DNA of 53,751 nucleotides from Peptostreptococcaceae bacterium pGA-8 (GCA_900112915.1 FONK01000012.1:1-53751), one strand, 5' to 3'; counted from the first letter of the stretch, positions 43,477-52,073 are shown. Numbers and translations: made by a program. The notes: generated by a model from the sequence alone, not told the origin.

Positions 43477-46359
43477 ATGCCATATATGGAAAAAACGGAA
43501 GAAATAAAAGAAGTTCAGCCCATTGTCCTAAACTCTGAAAATCAAAAGGACAGACTAAAGGAAATCACGGATCGTTTGGAGCAAGGGATTTTAGAAGTCT
43601 TTGAAAGCGAAAAGTACAAGGAGTATCTTCGCGTTATGTCAAAGTTTCATCATTACAGCTTTAATAATACCATGCTGATTGCTCTGCAAAAGCCCGACGC
43701 TTCTCTGATTGCAGGCTTTAGTGCATGGAAAAACAGCCACGGAAGAACGGTCAAAAAAGGAGAAAAAGGAATCCGTATTATCGCCCCTGCACCCTTTAAG
43801 GTAAAGCAGGAAATGGAAAAGCTTGATCCGAAAACCAATATGCCCCTTGTCGGAGCAGATGGAAAGGTAGTTACCGAAGAAAAGGAAATCACCATTCCTG
43901 CCTACAAGGTGGTATCCGTCTTTGATGTATCGCAGACAGAAGGAAAAGAGCTTCCCTCTATCGGAGTAAATGAGCTGACCGGCGATGTGTCGCAGTATGA
44001 GGACTTTTTTACAGCACTGAAAAAGGCTTCTCCCGTTCCGATTGCCCTTGAGCATATCGACGGAAGCGCTCACGGCTACTATCACCTTGCAGAAAAAAGA
44101 ATCGCTATTGACGATAACATGAGCGAACTGCAAACACTAAAGACCGCCATTCATGAAATCGCCCATGCAAAGCTGCACGATATTGACCTGAATGCACCGA
44201 AAGAGGAAAAGGAAAATCGCCCGAACCAGCGTACCCGCGAGGTTGAGGCGGAAAGCGTCGCCTATACCGTATGCCAGCATTACGGGCTTGATACTTCCGA
44301 TTATTCTTTCGGATATGTTGCAGGCTGGAGCAGCGGAAAGGAATTGTCGGAATTAAAAGGCTCTCTTGAAACCATCCGCCTTGCCGCATCGGAGCTGATT
44401 GACAGTATTGACGGGCATTTCAAGGAGCTTCAAAGGGCAAGAGAAAATGAGCTTTTAGAAAAAGAAACGGAACCAGCTTTACAGGAAGAAAAACAGGAAG
44501 TGGCTTACCTGCTTGAAAGCGGAAATTATCTTTATATTCAGACCTGCGAAACAGGCTATGACTATACTTTGTATCAGCCGGATTTTGCAGACCTTGACGG
44601 CGGACAGCTTGATAATCTTGAAATCCCTATTGAAAAAGCCCGTGATGAAATCCTGAAAATGCACGAGCTTTCAGGGCAAAACTTAAAGGAAATCTCCATA
44701 GATGATTTTGAAAAGATGCAGGAAGAAGCTTCACAGGAAAAGGAAGCCGGAATACAGGTAAAGTATTACCCAATCAATGAAGCTGCGGCTAAAAGGGCAA
44801 AGGAAATGAACAGCTTTTCGGACTATACGCCGGGAAGTGCAACCCGTGAATACAAAAGCCTTGTGGATCAGGCGGCGGAAATCGCTGAAAATCAAAAAAA
44901 GAGAGTTGATCCGTCCTTTCATGAAAAAATCGACACCCTGCTTGATACCTACTCAAGAAAGCTTGCGTCAAATATGAATAACGGTTTTGCGATTGATGCC
45001 CGCGTTCCCTCTGTACTGATTGCGGGAGGCTCCAATTTCCCTACGCGAAAAAAGGAAAAGCAAAACGCCGCCCGTGATAAAAACTACGGAGAATGGAAAG
45101 AAATTCAAGGGCTTCTTGAAAAAATCAGAAGCACCGGAATGGGCGGAATCAGTGCAGACGATCCGGATGCCGTAAAGAAATTAAATGCAAAGCTTGAGAA
45201 GCTGACAAAGGTGCAGGAAACCATGAAGGCGGTCAACGCCTACTACCGAAAGCATAAAAGCCTTAAGGGCTGCCCGGAGCTTGACAGTGAGGAAATCGAA
45301 AAGCTAAAGGCGAGAATGGAAATCAGAGGCGTGCAGGATAAGCCCTATCCGTCATGGGCACTTTCCAATAACAATGCGGAAATCAGAAGAATTAAAGAGC
45401 ATATTCAAAGCCTTTCCGTAAATAAGGAAGAACTTTACACCGGCTGGGAGTTTGTCGGAGGCAGAGCCGAAATCAATGTAAAGGATAACCGCCTGCAGCT
45501 TTTCTTTGATGATAAACCGGACGGCAAAATCAGAGATGAGTTAAAGGCAAACGGCTTTCACTGGTCGCCGAAAGCTTTAGCGTGGCAAAGGCAGCTTAAT
45601 TCCAATGCAATTTATGCGGCGGATGCTGTCAGCAGCATAAAGCCTCTTTCGGAAGAACGCGTAATAGAGCTTCAAAGAAATTTCAGAAAGAAAGGCAGCA
45701 TTGAAGCTGCCCCGGAATATATCTACAAGATGATGGAAGAACCTGCGCCTGAAAAAGATACCTTTCAGATCTATCAGCTAAAACGAGGAGAAAAAACAAG
45801 AGAGCTTCAATTTGAATCCTATGACCGCTTAAAAGAATCGGGAAAGACACTTAATCCGGATAACTATGTCAAGGTGTATGAGGCGGAGCTTACAGAGGGA
45901 CTTTCCCTTGAAGATATTTACACCCGCTTTAATATCGATCATCCAAAGGATTTTTACGGGCACAGCCTGTCCGTTTCCGATGTAGTTGTGCTTCATAAGG
46001 ACGGAAAGGACAGTGCTCACTATGTTGACCGCTTCGGTTACAAGGAAGCGCCGGAATTTCTGAAACCGCAAAATTACTTAAAGCACGTGGAAGATATAGT
46101 AGAGCAAAACGACAATAACTTTGACGGGATTATCAACAATACTCCGAATGCGCCTACCGTAAGTGAGCTTGAACAAAAGGTAAAGGCGGGAGAAGCTATT
46201 TCTCTTACCGAGCTTGCAAAGGCGGTTAAGGCGGAAAATCGCAGCACCAAAGAACCGGAGAAAAAGCCGTCTATCAGGGAGCAGCTAAAGGAAGCAAAGA
46301 AACAATCTGAACAGAAAAAACATAACACAAAAATAAAAAATCATGAATTGGAGGTATAG
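43477..46359 (+). CDS. ArdC-type anti-restriction protein with YodL domain
   Basis: The product is about 960 residues from ATG 43477 (AAAGGAG 10 nt upstream); an ATG at 43459 precedes that site. Residues ~20-130 form the ssDNA-binding ArdC domain (MSKFHHYSFNNTMLIALQKP, FSAWKNSHGRTVKKGEKG). A zinc metallopeptidase-like site HEIAHAKLH is at 226. Later come KDNRLQLFFDDKPDG/ANGFHWSPKALAWQRQL and a YodL region (FQIYQLKRGEKTREL, FYGHSLSVSDVVVLHKDG). ArdC protects incoming ssDNA from restriction. It follows structured leader copy A, shared with the mobilisation genes. Confidence 0.88.
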   Translation: MPYMEKTEEIKEVQPIVLNSENQKDRLKEITDRLEQGILEVFESEKYKEYLRVMSKFHHYSFNNTMLIALQKPDASLIAGFSAWKNSHGRTVKKGEKGIRIIAPAPFKVKQEMEKLDPKTNMPLVGADGKVVTEEKEITIPAYKVVSVFDVSQTEGKELPSIGVNELTGDVSQYEDFFTALKKASPVPIALEHIDGSAHGYYHLAEKRIAIDDNMSELQTLKTAIHEIAHAKLHDIDLNAPKEEKENRPNQRTREVEAESVAYTVCQHYGLDTSDYSFGYVAGWSSGKELSELKGSLETIRLAASELIDSIDGHFKELQRARENELLEKETEPALQEEKQEVAYLLESGNYLYIQTCETGYDYTLYQPDFADLDGGQLDNLEIPIEKARDEILKMHELSGQNLKEISIDDFEKMQEEASQEKEAGIQVKYYPINEAAAKRAKEMNSFSDYTPGSATREYKSLVDQAAEIAENQKKRVDPSFHEKIDTLLDTYSRKLASNMNNGFAIDARVPSVLIAGGSNFPTRKKEKQNAARDKNYGEWKEIQGLLEKIRSTGMGGISADDPDAVKKLNAKLEKLTKVQETMKAVNAYYRKHKSLKGCPELDSEEIEKLKARMEIRGVQDKPYPSWALSNNNAEIRRIKEHIQSLSVNKEELYTGWEFVGGRAEINVKDNRLQLFFDDKPDGKIRDELKANGFHWSPKALAWQRQLNSNAIYAADAVSSIKPLSEERVIELQRNFRKKGSIEAAPEYIYKMMEEPAPEKDTFQIYQLKRGEKTRELQFESYDRLKESGKTLNPDNYVKVYEAELTEGLSLEDIYTRFNIDHPKDFYGHSLSVSDVVVLHKDGKDSAHYVDRFGYKEAPEFLKPQNYLKHVEDIVEQNDNNFDGIINNTPNAPTVSELEQKVKAGEAISLTELAKAVKAENRSTKEPEKKPSIREQLKEAKKQSEQKKHNTKIKNHELEV

Positions 46360-46360
46360 C

Positions 46361-46567
46361 ATGAATCCTTTTACAGTTGAAGAAATGAATTTGTTAAGCA
46401 TTTACAAGGGCAAAAGCAAGGAGGAAGTAACGGAGAAGATCGCATTTGCACTTTCCTTTATGGATAGCGATATGCGGGAACTTGCAAAGCGTACAGTAAA
46501 AAAGGTAAACAACCTGTCCGATAAGGAATTTGCCGCGCTTTCCATTGATCCCGCCGATGAAATATGA
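46361..46567 (+). CDS. TnpW-like small element protein
   Basis: The product is 68 residues from ATG 46361, 6 nt after GGAGG. EEMNLLSIYKGKSKEEVTEKIAF and DSDMRELAKRTVKKVNNLSDKEF form a short helical protein of the transposon-encoded TnpW type. Function unknown. It overlaps the next gene by 4 bp. Confidence 0.8.
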   Translation: MNPFTVEEMNLLSIYKGKSKEEVTEKIAFALSFMDSDMRELAKRTVKKVNNLSDKEFAALSIDPADEI

Positions 46568-46929
46568 GAAAATCAAAACCGCTTTCACCGAAACAGGTAA
46601 AGCGTGTCAATCGCCTTGTGAAAAAAGAATGCTGCAACTTTGATAACGGAAACTGCATTTTACTTGATGATGGGGAAGCCTGCCCCTGTCCGCAGTTTAT
46701 TTCCTGTTCGCTTCTTTGCAGGTGGTTTGCAGGTGCGGTGCTTCCTCTTGACAGAGAGCTTTTTGCAGAGCTTTACGCACCGGAGGAAAAACGACGCTGC
46801 ACCGTATGCGGCACGCCCTTTGCGTCAAAATCCAACAATGCGAAATATTGCCCCGATTGCAGAAAGAAAATCACAAGAAAGCAGGCGGCAGAAAGAATGC
46901 GAAAAAAGCGAAGCCTTGTTACGAAATAA
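46564..46929 (+). CDS. Cysteine-rich VLP-type protein
   Basis: The product is 121 residues. Two Cys clusters (CCNFDNGNCILLDDGEACPCPQ and CTVCGTPFASKSNNAKYCPDC) suit zinc binding, and the tail is basic (RKQAAERMRKKRSL), so it may bind DNA. It is the last gene of the transfer operon, and the terminator at 47055 follows. Confidence 0.85.
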   Translation: MRKSKPLSPKQVKRVNRLVKKECCNFDNGNCILLDDGEACPCPQFISCSLLCRWFAGAVLPLDRELFAELYAPEEKRRCTVCGTPFASKSNNAKYCPDCRKKITRKQAAERMRKKRSLVTK

Positions 46930-46991
46930 AGGGCGTAAATACCCTATATATTCTTGCCTTTTAGGAGCGTTTCAGCTTATGGCAGGGATTT

Positions 46992-47030
46992 AACCTCAAA
47001 TCCTTAAAAATGAGGTTTAACTGCGTAACA
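46992..47030 (+). repeat. Hairpin plus 15-bp repeat at the end of the transfer operon
   Basis: AACCTCA/TGAGGTT (46992-46998, 47011-47017) runs into TTTAACTGCGTAACA (47016-47030). The same 15 bp follows a hairpin before the first transfer gene (26839-26853). The two copies bracket the operon. Confidence 0.7.
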
Positions 47031-47054
47031 CAAGGAACAATTTCAAGAGAAAAA

Positions 47055-47102
47055 CGGACGCGGCAGCCATGAATTTGTGGCTACTGCGTCCGCTATTTTT
47101 TT
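47055..47102 (+). terminator. Main terminator of the transfer operon
   Basis: A 15-bp stem (47055-47069 with 47078-47092, one wobble and one mismatch) is followed by a long T-run. It also stands at the 3' end of the minus-strand NTF2-like gene. Confidence 0.9.
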
Positions 47103-47103
47103 A

Positions 47104-47526
47104 TTAGAACCATAACGATTTTTTATCTTTGAATACGGGATTTTCGCCATCTGCATAGGGATCATATCTTTCTATATTGCAGCCGTATTCCTGAAGCTTT
47201 GCTATTTTTTTGTTCATACCCCATGTTATAGCTGATATTCCGTCAAAGCTTTGTTTTGTACTGTCTTTCATTTCACATTCAAAAAACCAAAAGACAATCG
47301 TTTGATCCCCGTAATGAAAAAACTGCTTAATATCCCATTTGAGAACTTCTCCACGAGTATTCCATTCATAAAACCAATGCTTGATTTTTTCCGTTCCGTG
47401 ATATTCCGGTCCCCAGCTTTCTATATATACGGCATTTTCTTCAAACAAATCTTGAATATTTTCATCTTCTTTATGAAGCCACATATCAAACCAGCTTCGG
47501 ATAATTCTTTCTTTTGCCTTTTCCAT
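47104..47526 (-). CDS. NTF2/SnoaL-like protein
   Basis: The product is 140 residues. An N-terminal helix pair (RIIRSWFDMWLHKEDENIQDLF) followed by alternating strands (AVYIESWGPEYHGTEKIKHWFYEW, KQFFHYGDQTIVFWFFECE) is the NTF2-like cone fold of SnoaL-type proteins. Such proteins bind small ligands or act as weak enzymes. No specific function can be read. It lies on the minus strand, downstream of the DUF6050-like gene, and may share its transcript. Confidence 0.75.
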   Translation of the reverse strand: MEKAKERIIRSWFDMWLHKEDENIQDLFEENAVYIESWGPEYHGTEKIKHWFYEWNTRGEVLKWDIKQFFHYGDQTIVFWFFECEMKDSTKQSFDGISAITWGMNKKIAKLQEYGCNIERYDPYADGENPVFKDKKSLWF

Positions 47527-47547
47527 ATAAATACTTCTTTCTGTACT

Positions 47548-47880
47548 TTATTCTTTTACAAGCCTGTATATCGTAAGTGGAATATACCATCCAGCAACGA
47601 GAAGCTGCCATACAATCACAATGCAGCCAATCAGTCCGCCGGCTATGATATTTACAGCAAATATTCCCACCGTTGCGGTAAAGTCATGATTTATCGGAAT
47701 CAGCCACAGGAACATTCTTCTGATACCGAAAGGAACTCCGCAAAACAGCCATACATAGAAATAGTTGGCTTCTCCGTTTTGCGTAAATATTTTCGTTCCC
47801 CAGTAAAAGAGAAATGCTGTCAGTAAAACAGGTATGATTACTTTCTTAAAAAAATCTTTCCATATTTCTTTGCGCGTCAT
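47548..47880 (-). CDS. Membrane protein (DUF6050-like)
   Basis: The product is 110 residues with three hydrophobic helices (VIIPVLLTAFLFYWG, YFYVWLFCGVPFGIRRMFLWLI, IFAVNIIAGGLIGCIVIVWQLLVAGWYI). AAAAGGAG lies 9 nt before the ATG. It resembles DUF6050 proteins of related elements. Function unknown. Confidence 0.7.
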   Translation of the reverse strand: MTRKEIWKDFFKKVIIPVLLTAFLFYWGTKIFTQNGEANYFYVWLFCGVPFGIRRMFLWLIPINHDFTATVGIFAVNIIAGGLIGCIVIVWQLLVAGWYIPLTIYRLVKE

Positions 47881-47994
47881 TCTATCAGCTCCTTTTCTTC
47901 CGGGAACTGTTTTCTGCCCTCAATATTGTGTATTTCCCGTTTCTTTAGTTAGCCATATCATACCATGAATTTTACTCATCATCCACAAGAGGAA

Positions 47995-49338
47995 TTATTC
48001 AAGGGTCTTTGTATGCTCCCTGCCTGTATTTTCTCTTTGTAAAATCATATCAACATTCTGTTTGATCTTCTGATATTCCTTGACTTTCTTTTTCAGCTTT
48101 CCGTAATCGGAATAGAGGGCGTCTTTCTTCTTTTGCAGGGCGGAATATTCTTTCTGCAATGTAGTAAGCTCCGGAAGCTTTTTAACGCCTGCATCCTTTA
48201 GTGCCTTTACCGAGGCTTCATAAAGAATCAGGCTGCTTTCATGCTTACGCCTGTATGCGTCCTTATTCTTTGCCTTGATATATCCTTTGTGAATATCCTT
48301 TGTCTTTTGATAGGTTGAGATGTTTTTTATCAGAACAGCCATATCGGAAAGCTTCTTTTCTGCCTGCTTTAAGCTGTCTGCCGTCTGTTCACTATCAAGG
48401 ATCAGTCCATCTATTTTCTTTATTAAATCCTCATACTGCTTAATGTTATTTTCCGTGAGGAAATTCATTGTATTTGCCGCCTGTTTCAGATTATAGATTT
48501 TAGCCCAATGCTCATAGCCTGCCGATTGCTGTGCTTTGATATTGTTTTCAATATCAATCAGTAGGGATATTCCGTTCTCCTGTGTTAATTTCTTTCCGGT
48601 GCGGCTCTTTATTCCGGCAATTCGTTTCTTAATTGATTCTTCCGTATAATCAGATCCGAGGGTTTTCAGTCTTGTAAACCGCTCCTGTCCGGGTGCACGG
48701 CAGGATATATATTTCCCATGTTTGATTTCATAACCGGAAGCTTGAAGCTTCTCTAAAAGTTCTTCAAAATCCTTTACCTGAGGAATCAGAAGATCAACCG
48801 TTTCTTCCAGTTTTCCTTTCCAGCTTGTACCTTTCTTTGCTTTCTGATACTCAATATAGCTTTTTCCTTTTCGTCCTTTTTCCGGAGTGATAACCGACAA
48901 TCCGTTTTCATAGCATAAACGGTCGCTGATATTTCTGATCCCGTAATAGCTTCTTTTGTTGGAATTATATTTGTGATAATCCACGAAATTGACGGCACAG
49001 AAAATAATATGATTATGGACGTGCCCTTTATCAATATGGGTGGTTAGGACATATTCGTACTGACCTTTTGTTACGGCGTCCGCAAGCTGCTTTCCGATCT
49101 CATGGGCTTTTTCAAAGCTGACCTCTCCCGGCTCAAAGGACTGTATGAGGTGATGGGCTAAATTGTTTCCTTTATCAAGTGCCTGTGAAAGTGTGAAGGC
49201 AAACTCTATATCTGCGGTTTCATAACTGCATCCGAAAGAAGATACAAGCATTTTGTCATCGGTTTTATCGGGATTTTGGATATATTCAAGAGCTTTTTTC
49301 AATGTGCTTTTAATAGGCTTAATCTTTGTAACCGCCAT
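47995..49338 (-). CDS. Relaxase/mobilisation nuclease (MobA/VirD2-like)
   Basis: The product is 447 residues. The relaxase domain has a candidate catalytic Tyr19 (ALEYIQNPDKT) and the three-His metal motif in HIDKGHVHNHIIF (His101-His110). The C-terminal half is a long coiled coil. It nicks oriT, stays covalently bound to the 5' end and pilots the strand through the VirD4 channel. It overlaps mobC by 40 bp and shares its leader (copy B). Confidence 0.95.
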   Translation of the reverse strand: MAVTKIKPIKSTLKKALEYIQNPDKTDDKMLVSSFGCSYETADIEFAFTLSQALDKGNNLAHHLIQSFEPGEVSFEKAHEIGKQLADAVTKGQYEYVLTTHIDKGHVHNHIIFCAVNFVDYHKYNSNKRSYYGIRNISDRLCYENGLSVITPEKGRKGKSYIEYQKAKKGTSWKGKLEETVDLLIPQVKDFEELLEKLQASGYEIKHGKYISCRAPGQERFTRLKTLGSDYTEESIKKRIAGIKSRTGKKLTQENGISLLIDIENNIKAQQSAGYEHWAKIYNLKQAANTMNFLTENNIKQYEDLIKKIDGLILDSEQTADSLKQAEKKLSDMAVLIKNISTYQKTKDIHKGYIKAKNKDAYRRKHESSLILYEASVKALKDAGVKKLPELTTLQKEYSALQKKKDALYSDYGKLKKKVKEYQKIKQNVDMILQRENTGREHTKTLE

Positions 49339-49628
49339 ATCTCTTTTAATGCTCCTTTAATTTCTTCTATATCTTCCTGATACACATTTCCCGTCGCATT
49401 TGCTCTCTTTGCAATCTGATTGATATTGACCCCGATTTTTTGAAGCTCCGCCGTCATTTTCTTTATATCGCTGTGATCGACCTGAATGATATATCCGTCT
49501 ATCGCCATTTTCCGAAGGTATGCTTCCATGTTACTTGTAGGTACCTGTTTCATTTTTTCTTCAATTAAACTGCGTTCTTCTTCCGTAACACGAAATTTAA
49601 TTTGCACATTTCTTTTTCTGTTATTCAT
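49299..49628 (-). CDS. mobC: MobC relaxosome accessory protein
   Basis: The product is 109 residues. A ribbon-helix-helix start (NVQIKFRVTEEERSLIEEKM) and ELQKIGVNINQIAKRANATGNVY are the MobC signature. It helps the relaxase melt and nick oriT. It is the first gene of the minus-strand mobilisation operon. GAAAGGAAA precedes the ATG, as in the ardC leader. Confidence 0.92.
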   Translation of the reverse strand: MNNRKRNVQIKFRVTEEERSLIEEKMKQVPTSNMEAYLRKMAIDGYIIQVDHSDIKKMTAELQKIGVNINQIAKRANATGNVYQEDIEEIKGALKEIWRLQRLSLLKAH

Positions 49629-49657
49629 AGGTGAATTTCCTTTCTGTTTTCATAGAG

Positions 49658-49760
49658 GGTTTGGGACATTTCCCAACAAGCAAAATCTCTATCGCATGAA
49701 CTGTGGGAATAGAGATTTTTACGGAAAGGGTACCCCTTTCCTATGCTTGCTATTCTTCTT
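49658..49760 (-). ncRNA. Structured leader element, copy B (before mobC)
   Basis: On the minus strand it has the same order as copy A: a 45-bp block identical to 43346-43390; outer helix AGCAAGC (49751-49745) with GCTTGTT (49681-49675, one G-U pair); hairpin 1 GGAAAGGG/CCCTTTCC (within 49741-49723); hairpin 2 ATCTCTAT/ATAGAGAT (49716-49709, 49692-49685); hairpin 3 TTGGGA/TCCCAA (49676-49671, 49666-49661). Then ACCC and the mobC ribosome site. Compared with copy A, pairing is kept while bases differ. Confidence 0.7.
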
Positions 49761-49789
49761 ATTCTCTAATCTCTACAACAATGGAAATT

Positions 49790-49815
49790 TACTTTTGCCA
49801 AAGATGGCAAATTAA
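49790..49815. other. Candidate oriT inverted repeat
   Basis: TTTGCCA (49794-49800), AAGA, TGGCAAA (49805-49811) is a perfect 7-bp inverted repeat upstream of mobC, where oriT lies in many mobilisation regions. The nick site is not identifiable. The rest of the 380-bp gap holds leader copy B and the PadR promoter. Confidence 0.35.
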
Positions 49816-49957
49816 AAGACAATAAGAAAAGCAGTGAAAAGAATGGTGGAAAATGGAAACTAACCGGAAAATTTGTCAACAACCAAGTATATATCCTTTT
49901 GATATTTTTCATTTTTCCCTGCTACAACAAAAATAAAAAGGTTGAATTATTTTTTGC

Positions 49958-49987
49958 TTGACAATACCTAAAAGGTATGTCACTATT
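49958..49987 (+). promoter_or_regulatory. Promoter with palindromic operator of the PadR cargo operon
   Basis: TTGACA (49958-49963), 17 bp, CACTAT (49981-49986). Between them lies a 22-bp palindrome (49960-49981) with core ATACCT..AGGTAT and one mismatched pair. AGGTATA recurs at 49988. A repressor here would block both boxes, so PadR autoregulation is likely. Confidence 0.6.
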
Positions 49988-50011
49988 AGGTATATATTTT
50001 TAGGAGGGCTT

Positions 50012-50632
50012 ATGGACAAAATAATTTTAGGGATTTTGATGTTACGCAGGATGACAGCGTACGAAATAAAAAATACAATTAAAAGTAATTTCAAATCTAT
50101 TTGCAGTGACAGTCTTGGTAGTATCCAAATTGCACTGAAAAAACTTTTTGAAAAAAAATTGGTAACTTGTGATGAAGTTGTAGAAAACGGAGTAAATAAA
50201 AAAAGATATGCAATAACAGGCTTAGGTCAAAAAGAATTGATTGAATGGTTAAAAGAACCCATAGACATATCAAAAACTAAAAATATGGATTTTGGGAAAT
50301 TGTTATTTATGGGTTTTGTTCCAAGACAAAATCAATCTGAGTTAATCGATAAAGTTATTTTATCGTTGGAACAAGAATATAATGAACTTATAAAAATAAA
50401 AAATTCAATAAATATCCAAAAAGAAAAGTCAGAAATACAAACTTACCTAAGCACTGATGAACAATACAAAGATAGGATTAAATCATTAAATAACACCAAT
50501 AGTATTTCTAAAAGCATAAACGAAATTAGTAAATTTACATTGGCTACATTAGATTATGGAATAGATATGACATCTTTTAACATAGACTGGTTTAAGAAAT
50601 TTAAAGGGAGAATAGTAAATGGAAAAAATTAG
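50012..50632 (+). CDS. PadR-family transcriptional regulator
   Basis: The product is 206 residues from ATG 50012 (AGGAGGG 4-5 nt upstream); a longer frame from 49958 runs over the promoter. The N-terminal winged helix reads DKIILGILMLRRMTAYEIKNTI, SLGSIQIALKKLFEKKLVTC and KKRYAITGLGQKELIEWL, the PadR pattern. A C-terminal helical domain follows. PadR repressors usually respond to small toxic molecules and control adjacent export or resistance genes. It overlaps the GNAT gene by 14 bp. Confidence 0.85.
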   Translation: MDKIILGILMLRRMTAYEIKNTIKSNFKSICSDSLGSIQIALKKLFEKKLVTCDEVVENGVNKKRYAITGLGQKELIEWLKEPIDISKTKNMDFGKLLFMGFVPRQNQSELIDKVILSLEQEYNELIKIKNSINIQKEKSEIQTYLSTDEQYKDRIKSLNNTNSISKSINEISKFTLATLDYGIDMTSFNIDWFKKFKGRIVNGKN

Positions 50633-51200
50633 GAAGGCAGGTGAAAATGATAAAAAAGATGTCATTGACTGTGTACTTGATGCATTTCAAAAAGATTTTT
50701 CGGGTTTTATAAATAATGTAGGAATAGAAAAAGTACGAAATTTTCTTGAAGATATCTTGAACATTGACTGCTTTTATATTATAGAATCTGAACAGGAACT
50801 CATTGGGGCTATGGCACTTTCAGATATAAATGGCAGGGTAGCATATAATATAAAAAAATCAGCACAAAAACATTTCGGATTTCTAATGGGGTGGTTAATA
50901 TACATCGTAAATTTCAGGGAGTTTGAAATCAATCATTGTGAGTCTAATGATACAGGCTTTATTGAATTTGTGGCGATTAAACAAAAATTTCAAGGCAAAG
51001 GACATGCACCTTTACTTATAAAAAATGTCATGAACGAAAAAAAATGTAAAAAATATCTTTTAGATGTAGTGGATACGAATCTGTCGGCAATTAAATGCTA
51101 TAGCAGAATGGGTTTTTCTGAAGTCAAAAGAGAAAAAACAAAATTTGGTGTTCTAAAAGAATTTAATGAAAATATATTTATGGAGTATGAAATGAGGTAA
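50619..51200 (+). CDS. GNAT-family N-acetyltransferase
   Basis: The product is 193 residues. Acetyl-CoA motif A is EFVAIKQKFQGKGHAPLLIKNVM (QGKGHA binds the pyrophosphate), followed by CKKYLLDVVDTNLSAIKCYSRMGFSEVKRE. The acceptor could be an amine drug, a peptide or a protein. It sits between PadR and CPBP genes in one very AT-rich operon, which suggests a resistance or modification cassette (inference). Confidence 0.88.
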   Translation: MEKIRKAGENDKKDVIDCVLDAFQKDFSGFINNVGIEKVRNFLEDILNIDCFYIIESEQELIGAMALSDINGRVAYNIKKSAQKHFGFLMGWLIYIVNFREFEINHCESNDTGFIEFVAIKQKFQGKGHAPLLIKNVMNEKKCKKYLLDVVDTNLSAIKCYSRMGFSEVKREKTKFGVLKEFNENIFMEYEMR

Positions 51201-51206
51201 TTCACT

Positions 51207-52073
51207 ATGAAAAATATAAATAAGATTAGAAGAAATATGATTATATTTATAGCATTTGTAACTCTCTGCGGTTGGATAGGGTATCTTGTAGATAAGTCGA
51301 CCGGGCAGGCAAACTATGAAAATATAGGTACAATGCAAAACCAGGGAACTTTGGGACTACTTATATGGTTGGTATCTCCGCTGATTTGCACGATAATCCT
51401 TAGGTTTTTTAGCAAAGACGGATGGAAAAATTCAGGATTTGCTCCTAACATAAAGAATAATAAGAAATTCTATTTGATTAGTTTTTTAATATATCCGGTT
51501 GTTACTGTCGCAGTTATTTTACTTGGATTAGTTACAAAGGGGATTAAAATTAATGACATCAATATGGGAATTTTAGGATACATTTGGATTTTATTAACAC
51601 AAATAGCAATTCAGTTTGTGAAAAATATTTTTGAAGAATCCGTTTGGAGAGGGTATTTTACCAATCAACTCTTAAAATTCAATTTATCCGACATTAAACT
51701 CTATTTGCTTGTAGGATTTGTTTGGTGGGTGTGGCATTTGCCATATATTATGATTTTTCTTACAGAAAGCGAGATACAAAATACTTTGCCTGTAGGAAGA
51801 TTGACATTCTTTATTATAGGAATGGTGGTGGTAACCTGCTGGTCAGTTATGTATACGGAGATTTTCAGAATAACAAAATCAATTTGGCCTTTAGTCATTG
51901 CTCATACTATGGAAGATGCTGTAATCAATCCTCTGCTTTTGTACGGTATTGTAAATGTAGATAAAAGTCATTCATTTCTTTTTTCTCTTTCAGTAGGCAT
52001 TATTCCTACATTTTTTTATTTGATGATAGGACTATCTATTAGAAGATGGAGAAAAAATCAGGGCAATATTTAG
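51207..52073 (+). CDS. CPBP-family intramembrane metalloprotease
   Basis: The product is 288 residues with about eight helices. Motif 1 is EESVWRGYF (EExxxR), motif 2 is WWVWHLPYI (His) and motif 3 is IAHTMEDAV, the catalytic set of the CAAX-protease/bacteriocin-processing (Abi) family. Such proteins process peptides or give bacteriocin immunity. It lies 6 bp after the GNAT gene, so it belongs to the PadR-controlled cargo. Codon use is AT-rich, unlike the transfer genes. Confidence 0.88.
   Translation: MKNINKIRRNMIIFIAFVTLCGWIGYLVDKSTGQANYENIGTMQNQGTLGLLIWLVSPLICTIILRFFSKDGWKNSGFAPNIKNNKKFYLISFLIYPVVTVAVILLGLVTKGIKINDINMGILGYIWILLTQIAIQFVKNIFEESVWRGYFTNQLLKFNLSDIKLYLLVGFVWWVWHLPYIMIFLTESEIQNTLPVGRLTFFIIGMVVVTCWSVMYTEIFRITKSIWPLVIAHTMEDAVINPLLLYGIVNVDKSHSFLFSLSVGIIPTFFYLMIGLSIRRWRKNQGNI

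Noticed and set aside
47251..47826. Plus-strand 191-residue frame
   Set aside because: It is antisense to the NTF2-like and membrane protein genes and has no recognisable domain.
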